This document shows positions 58,491 through 64,000 of a stretch of 64,000 nt of DNA, one piece after another. This DNA comes from Canna indica. Taxonomy: Eukaryota; Streptophyta; Magnoliopsida; Zingiberales; Cannaceae. The stretch's first letter is position 1. Every line of letters starts with the position of its first letter. A program made the translations under genes and the position numbers. The notes below the pieces were generated by a model that had not been told where the DNA came from, searched no databases, and worked only from the letters and a program-made list of their open reading frames with translations. The stretch covers positions 60,984,001 through 61,048,000 of the forward strand of contig CP136891.1 of the NCBI GenBank assembly GCA_034359265.1. Reading direction: 5' to 3'.

Positions 58491-58574
58491 GCGTCCTTAG
58501 TGGCCCGAAGTTGTTTTTAAGATTGTTATTGTTTTCGCATACTACCGTTTCCACTTCATAACGATCCACTTCTG
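58491..58574. repeat. 84-bp terminal direct repeat, right copy
   Basis: Second copy. After it the sequence leaves viral DNA (CCATCTCC instead of GTATCAGAGC). Confidence 0.95.
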
Positions 58575-58586
58575 CCATCTCCGTTT

Positions 58587-60677
58587 TGTTAGGGACTTTT
58601 TCGATGCGCCGAGCGACGACAACTCATGACGGAATGTCTCTTACATATTTGTAAATATGGATTTGTGTCCATGTAAATTTTCATTCTATTCGTATTCGTT
58701 CATGAGAAACCCCGTTGTGCGATCCCCATGGGCCCGTGGTACGAGTTGTATGCATTTTGGGGTCATTCGACATTTGGTTCATCCGTTACGGCTAAGCGGA
58801 AAACCTTGTGTTCATTCGTCATGGCCGTGGCCACGGAAAATCACCCCGTCGGGTGGCCCAAATTTTGTCATGCTCCTCGTGCCAAAAGGAACCTTGGGGG
58901 TGGCACTTGGGGGTTAGAGGTCTCATGTATAGTGTAGGGGAGTGTTGGCTTACGAAAGCGGTTGCCTTGTGCGAATAACGAACGAGCGGCCCACATGGGC
59001 ATGCAACATGTCGAATTCGCCCAAGGCGATTGCGGAACTCACCCTGCATCCGTTTTTGCATTTTCTTGTGTCCATAGTCCTGTAAATGTTGTATTTTACT
59101 TTACGCCTTCAATACCATTCGGCCAACATGGTCATTTGAAGGCGTGGACATGGAATACGAGGTTGGCACGTGGTCCGAAATATGCCCCGCGATGTTAAGT
59201 CGGGAAGCCCATTCGGGACGGATTTTATATCAAGGCTTATCCCTTGCATGCGATGCAAGGGTGCCGCACGGGTTCTTCCGCACCAAAACAATTGGCCCGT
59301 GACAGTTGGTATCAGAGCGAGGCAAGCTCGCAAAGCTTTGGTGCAAGCAATCGACGCAAACCGTCAACAGACTCGTGCCTTCGTCGTTTGAGACAAACGA
59401 CGTTGGGGCACTCAGCAATCTCGCAGGAGAGATTTTCGTGACCAATCATGGGTCGCAAGACAATCGGTGAAACGAGTGGTGTCGTCGATGCGATGACGAC
59501 CATTTCGGAGGAGGCGTTGGTGGAAGAGACAACGCGAACACAACCAGTTGGACAGACCAGAACGACTGTCCAACGAGTTGGAGAATTGGAGCGAATTTGT
59601 GATGCTCACTCGGCCGGCATGGCCCTAGTCGGCAAGATAGCCGACGCACAAGAAAACTTGGAGTCAAGGCTAGAGGCACTCCATGATGACACTCAAGATG
59701 TAGTCAAACATCTGCAAGATGAGATTGCGGAGCTAAAGGCTACGGTCAAATTTCTTATCCGAGAGATACACTCGGGTGGTGGCAGTTCACGGCAGAACGA
59801 AGCGCCACAACACCATCTCAGAGCACCCGAACCAAAGCCTTACAATGGGGCCCGGGATGCCAAAGCGGTGGAAAACTTCCTTTTCGACCTGGAGCAGTAC
59901 TTCAAGGTCACGAGGACGGTTGATGATGATATGAAAGTGTCTGTTGCAACCATGTATCTGTCCGAAGATGCAAAACTTTGGTGGCGGACCAAGTATGATG
60001 AAATTCAGAAGGGGCAAACCAAGATTGACACTTGGGATGAACTCAAGCGTGAACTGAAAGCGCAATTCTTCCCCGAGAATGTGGAGTTTATCGCCCGACG
60101 GAAGTTACGTCAACTCCGTCAAGACAATTCGGTTCGGGAGTATGTGAAGAAGTTCTCGACTATCATGTTGGACATTTCAGACATGGCCGAGACTGATCAA
60201 CTGTTTACCTTCCTGGAAGGACTGCAGCCATGGGCACAGCAGGAGCTCTCCAGGAGGAACATTCAGAGTTTGTCGGAAGCAAAGATCGCAGCAGAGCGAC
60301 TCTCTGACTATAGCCCAGAGGAGAATACGGCTAAGGTGGCACCTTACAAGCCGAGATTTTGGGGACCCAACAACTCCAATGGCTACAGTTCAGAGGGGAA
60401 TACGACTAAAGCGACACCCCCCAAACCCAGGTATAGCCTGGGCACACTCTAGTCTTTCGTACTAGCTTTCCTTCAAGCATTTTCCAGCATTTTCATGCAA
60501 TCGGCCATTTGGCCCAACAACGTTTTTGCGTCCAAGCACTCAGAGGTTTTGACCCACGCGAAGTGGGAGCCCGCGACTTTTCGACATTGGCCAAGCATAT
60601 TGGCTTAAGGCTGATTCCTCGCACGGGAAGCGGGGAAGCCGCACGGACATTTTCCGCCCAAACAGTTAGTCCGTGAC
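58587..60677 (+). mobile_element. gag-only Ty3/gypsy-type LTR element
   Basis: The 5' LTR at 58587-59304 (718 bp) starts TGTTAGGGACTTTT and ends CCCGTGACA. TGGTATCAGAGC at 59307-59318 is the tRNA-Met primer site. A single gag ORF follows, then a 220-bp segment whose end (GCCGCACGG..CCAAACAGTTAGTCCGTGACA) resembles the 3' part of the LTR but is diverged. Protease, RT and integrase are absent. It belongs to the same family as 45773-48274. It begins only 12 bp after the viral insert. Confidence 0.75.
59448..60452 (+). CDS. Ty3/gypsy gag protein without pol
   Basis: 334 residues, uninterrupted. There is an N-terminal coiled coil (DVVKHLQDEIAELKATVKFL), then the retrotransposon-gag domain: NFLFDLEQYFKVTR, YLSEDAKLWWRTKYDEI, ELKAQFFPENVEF and LRQLRQDNSVREYVKKFSTI, ending with the AAERLSDY region. 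It would assemble the particle around the RNA. The C-terminus is a short proline/lysine-rich repeat (NTAKVAPYKPRF and NTTKATPPKPRY). The usual CCHC knuckle and the continuation into protease are missing, so gag ends early at a TAG. An intact gag without pol suggests a non-autonomous lineage or a recent deletion. Confidence 0.85.
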   Translation: MGRKTIGETSGVVDAMTTISEEALVEETTRTQPVGQTRTTVQRVGELERICDAHSAGMALVGKIADAQENLESRLEALHDDTQDVVKHLQDEIAELKATVKFLIREIHSGGGSSRQNEAPQHHLRAPEPKPYNGARDAKAVENFLFDLEQYFKVTRTVDDDMKVSVATMYLSEDAKLWWRTKYDEIQKGQTKIDTWDELKRELKAQFFPENVEFIARRKLRQLRQDNSVREYVKKFSTIMLDISDMAETDQLFTFLEGLQPWAQQELSRRNIQSLSEAKIAAERLSDYSPEENTAKVAPYKPRFWGPNNSNGYSSEGNTTKATPPKPRYSLGTL

Positions 60678-60689
60678 AGTTTGGTCTCT

Positions 60690-61130
60690 ACTTTCTCAAG
60701 TTGAAATGCACAAAGGGAATGAGTGGATTGTTAAAAGAACTGGGGAACTGAGAAAGTGTTAGGTTGATTTGTGTTATATTCTCCTCTTTTAAATTTGGCA
60801 AGTAATAGGTGAAGATTCTTCCCTTTGCTTCCAAGTATGTAAATGTTCTCTTTATCATTATGAACATAAGAAAAATCTCGCAACCAACAATAGTCAATTA
60901 TAACATCTGCAATTTTCATAAGAATAACATCACACTCTACTTCATCAATGATGTTTCCTAATTTTCATAAGAATAACATCACAAGTTTCAGTCATGGTAA
61001 TAGTAACTTGATTCTTAAATGTGATTTTATATAGCCAAGTAGTTAGTTTAGTTGAAAACTTTAACTTCTCAACCGCAAGAGGGAAAATCACATTTATGCA
61101 ACTATTATAATCAACAACTAGCTTTTATTG
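60690..61130 (-). pseudogene. Ty3/gypsy protease-region remnant, opposite strand
   Basis: On the minus strand: VVDYNSCINVIF, LAVEKLKFSTKLTTWLYKI, ETCDVILMKI, CWLRDFSYVHNDKENIYIL and GKNLHLL. These follow the order of the gypsy retropepsin and the linker before RT (SC-N-VEKL, then CDV, then W-D-HD-N-Y-GK). The active-site start is damaged. A duplication of TTTTCATAAGAATAACATCA (60914 and 60962 regions) inserts extra sequence in the middle. Confidence 0.55.
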
Positions 61131-61190
61131 TTGTCTTTAAAATTCATGAACGTGTGTGTTAGGACCTAGTTGTAATATATGTGAGGACCT

Positions 61191-61820
61191 ATGTGTAAAG
61201 AGAAAGGACTTATATGTATATGTATTCATTTATATATAGAGCATGAGAGAACCCAAATGGACTATGGTGTCTGGTACTGTATTGTCATTCTCTTCCCTCC
61301 ACCCACCACTGTTACCCTTGATGATGGCTCTCATTCATCATTAAAGGGTATTGGCACTATTCCTGTTAATTCATCTTTGTGCTTATCCTTAGTGTTTTAT
61401 ATTCCAGACTTCCCTCTTAACTTGTTATATGTGAGTAAGCTCACTAAAATGTTGAATTGCTCTATCACATTCACAGCTGATTTTGTCTCTCTTCAGGATC
61501 CGAGGACCGGAAGGGTGATTGGCACCGGGTATGAATCTCGCGGCTTGTATCAGCAGGTCAATGCGACACCTACTACTTTAGTGGCCGAGTCTTCTCCACT
61601 CCTACTTCACAATCAGTTGGGACATCCACATCTCCAAACACTTCAGAAGATGGTTCCTTCTTTACCTACTCTTAAAAGTCTTGATTGTCAGTCTTGTCAA
61701 CTAGGAAAACACTCTAAGTCGTCGTTTCCCAATAGTGTTATATTTGGGGTCCTAGTTGTGTCACATCCAAACTTGGATATAAATATTTTGTTACCTTTAT
61801 TGATGATTATTCAAGAATGA
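61191..61820 (+). pseudogene. copia GAG-pre-integrase segment
   Basis: It carries TVTLDDGSHSSLKGIGTIPV, LVFYIPDFPLNLLYVSKLTK and HNQLGHPHLQTLQKMVPSLP, with CQSCQLGKHSKSSFP forming the integrase zinc-binding HHCC region. A frameshift near 61740-61795 separates it from the integrase core, which starts in another frame with FIDDYSRMTWFFLLK. Confidence 0.88.
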
Positions 61821-62734
61821 CATGGTTTTTCTTATTAAAAGAACGCTCTGAGTTATTTGCAATATTCTCTTCTTTTTTTGCTGAAATTAAAAATCAGTTT
61901 GGCACTTCTATCTAGGTGCTGAGAAGTGATAATGCCAAAGAATACTTCTCAAGCACCTTTCAGTCATTCTTGACTCTTCACGGCATTCTTCATCAATCCT
62001 CGTGTCCCCATACTCCTCAACAGAATGGAGTTGCTAAACGAAAGAATAGACACTTAATCGAAATTGCTCGTACTCTTCTCATCCATATGAATGGTCCACT
62101 TAAATTTTGGGATGACGCAATCCTTACTGTTTGTTATCTCATTAATCGAATGTCTTCTTCTATCCTTCAAAATCGTATTCCCTTTTCTATTCTCTTTCCA
62201 CAAGATGATATATATCGTCTTCCACCTCGTGTATTTGGTTGCACATGTTTTGTTCATGATTTATCTCCTAGCCGAGAGGCCCGAGACAAGCTCGCTCCCC
62301 AAGCTATCAAATGTGTTTTTCTTGGGTACTCTCGCCTTCAGCGCGGGTACCAATGTTACTCTCCTGCCCTCCGACGCTCCTTTATCTCTGCAAATGTGAC
62401 ATTTTTTGAGATCACACCCTTCTTCACGAGCCAGTCCACTCCACCAAACACTATTACCGAGGTTCTACCTTGTCCAGTCCCGTTATCTCTTTCACTAGAC
62501 CCTCCTACTACTCAGTCTCAGCCACTGCAGGTTTATCATCGTCGCTCCAGGAAGGTACATCCGTTTGATTCTACAGCCCCCCCTGTTGCTCCTCCAGTAT
62601 CGGATCTTCCACCTGATCTTGATCTTCTCATTGCCTACAGAAAGGGTACTCATCAGTGTACTACTTCTCATCTTATATCTAATTACATCTCATACTCTGC
62701 TATTTCACCGGATTATTATGAGAGTCTGGTCTAG
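61796..62734 (+). pseudogene. copia integrase core and C-terminal part
   Basis: FIDDYSRMTWFFLLKERSEL, then an in-frame TAG near 61914, then VLRSDNAKEYFSSTFQSFL, CPHTPQQNGVAKRKNRHLIE and the CVFLGYSRLQRGYQCY C-terminal motif. The DDE triad is recognisable (FIDD, SDNAKEY, KRKNRHLIE). The linker to RT is interrupted by a deletion at about 62735. Confidence 0.88.
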
Positions 62735-63684
62735 TATGTCGACTGAAGAAATCACTATATGGCTTGAAACAATCTCCTCGAGCATGGTTTGGAAAATTCA
62801 GTTCTGCCTTACTCCGGTTCGGGATGACCAGGAGCACCTCAGACCATTCAGTTTTTCACATTACTTCATCCTTAGGGAAGCGAATCCCCCTAATTGTTTA
62901 TGTTGACAATATAATTATTACAGGGGATGATATGGAAGGAATACAAAGACTCAAAGCCTATTTACATCGGCAGTTTGAAACCAAGGATTTGGGCAACTTG
63001 AAGTATTTCTTGGGTATTGAAATAGCCCGATCTAGAGGAGATATCTATGTATCACAAAGGAAATATGTGTTGGATATGCTTGAGGAAGCAGACCTTCTAG
63101 GGGCTAAACCAGTTGATACCCCGATGGAACCAAATGTCAAACTGATACCAGGACATGGGGAGTCGTTGCAGGATCCGGGAAAATATCGCAGGCTAGTGGA
63201 TAAGCTTAACTATCTTACGATCACTAGACCTGACATTTCCTTTGCTGTAAGTGTGATTAGTCCGTTCCTAGAGTCTCCTTGTGAGGATCACTGGACTGCA
63301 GCTTTGAAGGTACTACGCTATCTTAAGTCTGCCCCAGGCAAAGGACTTATATATCAAAGTCAAGGCCATCTTCAGGTGATCGGATATACTGATGCCGATT
63401 GGGCAGGTGCACCCACTGATCGTCGATCCACCTCAGGATATTGTGTTTTCTTGGGAGGCAATGTGGTCTCATGGAAGAGCAAGAAACAAATTGTGGTAGC
63501 AAGATCTAGCGCAGAGGTTGAATACAGAGCCATTGCATTAGTCACGTGTGAGCTAGTCTGGCTAAAACAATTAATGACAGAATTAGGTTTCAAACATTCT
63601 GAACCTACGAAGTTATACTGTGATAATCAAGTTGTTATGCACATTGCATCCAATCCGGTTTTTCATGGAGGACAAAGCATATAG
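62735..63684 (+). pseudogene. copia reverse transcriptase and RNase H, N-terminally deleted
   Basis: The frame picks up at CRLKKSLYGLKQSPRAWF, so the first part of the RVT_2 domain (roughly 200 residues by family layout) is missing. The catalytic box reads YVDNIIITGDD, where the family has YVDD, so the active site is mutated. RNase H follows (YTDADWAGAPTDRRSTSGYC, SSAEVEYRAIA, LYCDNQVVMHIASNPVFH). A one-base deletion at about 63670 shifts the frame just before the conserved KHIEID end. Confidence 0.9.
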
Positions 63685-63711
63685 AGATCGACTCTCATTT
63701 TATTAGAGAAA

Positions 63712-63900
63712 GCATATAATATAATATAATATAATATAATAAATGTAATGTAATATATATAATATAATATAATGTAATATATATAATATAATATAATATA
63801 ATGTAATATATATAATATAATATAATATATAATAATATAGACTATAATATTATATTATATGTAATATATTATAATAATATAATATAAAAAATTATATAAT
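63712..63900. repeat. AT-rich (ATAAT)n microsatellite
   Basis: Imperfect tandem ATAAT and ATATATA units, with interspersed GTAATAT variants, directly after the copia RNase H. Confidence 0.9.
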
Positions 63901-64000
63901 ATATTTTATCATTAAACATATTTTATAAATTAAAATTATTTTATTATTATTATTTATATATTTTTTAATTTTTGGCCGGAGGTAAAATGAGTATAAAAAA

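Larger units (their letters stand above)
51115..58574 (+). mobile_element. Endogenous pararetrovirus, complete-genome-length (Caulimoviridae, badnavirus-like)
   Basis: 7460 bp bounded by an identical 84-bp direct repeat (51115-51198 and 58491-58574), giving a unit length of 7376 bp, in the range of badnavirus genomes. The order is leader, tRNA-Met primer site, one long polyprotein frame (coiled-coil and movement regions, capsid with CCHC, second Cys cluster, protease, RT, RNase H), a 148-aa ORF, then a TATA-box region and leader again. No integrase or LTR is present. The capsid CCHC together with a downstream Cys-rich cluster is a badnavirus/tungrovirus trait. The right end stops at the primer site, where circular viral DNA has a discontinuity. 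Confidence 0.92.
61191..63700 (+). mobile_element. Ty1/copia element, internally deleted
   Basis: The pol order is the protease end, GAG-pre-integrase, integrase, (gap), RT and RNase H on the plus strand. A TGTTAGGACCTAG stretch at about 61157 may be an LTR trace, but no clear LTR pair or gag exists in the window. The right end runs into an AT microsatellite. Confidence 0.85.

Noticed and set aside
51115..58574. Reading the direct repeats of the viral insert as LTRs of a Ty3/gypsy element
   Set aside because: The repeat is only 84 bp, lacks TG..CA ends and lies before the primer site. There is no integrase, and the movement-like and second Cys-cluster regions are viral.
1..64000. CRISPR arrays, bacterial operons, tRNA or rRNA genes
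   Set aside because: None seen. The tandem repeats present are microsatellites or element-internal arrays, and TGGTATCAGAGC motifs are primer sites, not tRNA genes.

Overview
This window is nuclear DNA of a flowering plant. The evidence is spliced genes of plant families (an NPH3/BTB phototropic-responsive protein, a KNL1/Spc7-like kinetochore protein) separated by AT-rich spacers that are crowded with nested transposable elements: Ty1/copia, Ty3/gypsy, LINE, hAT, PIF/Harbinger and TRIM. I cannot name the species.

Layout. 1-6232: a minus-strand copia element, split inside its integrase by two nested solo LTRs (941-4050, with a second one inside it). 6653-6976: a degenerate RING-H2 (ATL-like) gene. 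7903-10673: an apparently intact five-exon NPH3-family gene on the minus strand. 14256-15215: a decayed RTE-type LINE. 16042-16600: a remnant of an AP-3 mu-subunit gene. Next to it lies a 3.9-kb hAT element with transposase remnants and a perfect 8-bp target duplication (16636-20547). 22230-26200: a repeat split by a LINE, which itself carries a MITE. 26990-27960: a CGGTTC-rich element and an ATT microsatellite. About 28937-30572: the 5' end of a copia element. 30573-31302: a near-perfect 340-bp inverted repeat derived from the 3' end of the adjoining DUF2431 (BMT5-like) pseudogene (31167-33239).

36326-49553: seven phase-consistent C-terminal exons of a kinetochore KNL1/Spc7-like gene (minus strand). 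They are separated by an 11.3-kb intron packed with four TRIMs, a PIF/Harbinger element with a nested hAT MITE, another hAT MITE carrying a nested LTR element, and other repeats.

51115-58574: the standout feature, a complete-genome-length endogenous pararetrovirus (Caulimoviridae, badnavirus/tungrovirus-like). It has an 84-bp terminal direct repeat ending at the tRNA-Met primer site, one long polyprotein frame broken by only three stop codons, an unrecognised 148-aa downstream ORF, and a promoter region. 58587-63690: a gag-only gypsy-type element, a reverse-strand gypsy protease remnant, and an internally deleted copia element. The window ends in an AT microsatellite.

The only host genes that look functional are the NPH3-like gene and the KNL1-like gene. 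Everything else is mobile DNA, virus-derived DNA or gene debris. Exon boundaries were read from splice consensus and frame continuity by eye. Family calls come from recognised motifs; no database was searched.
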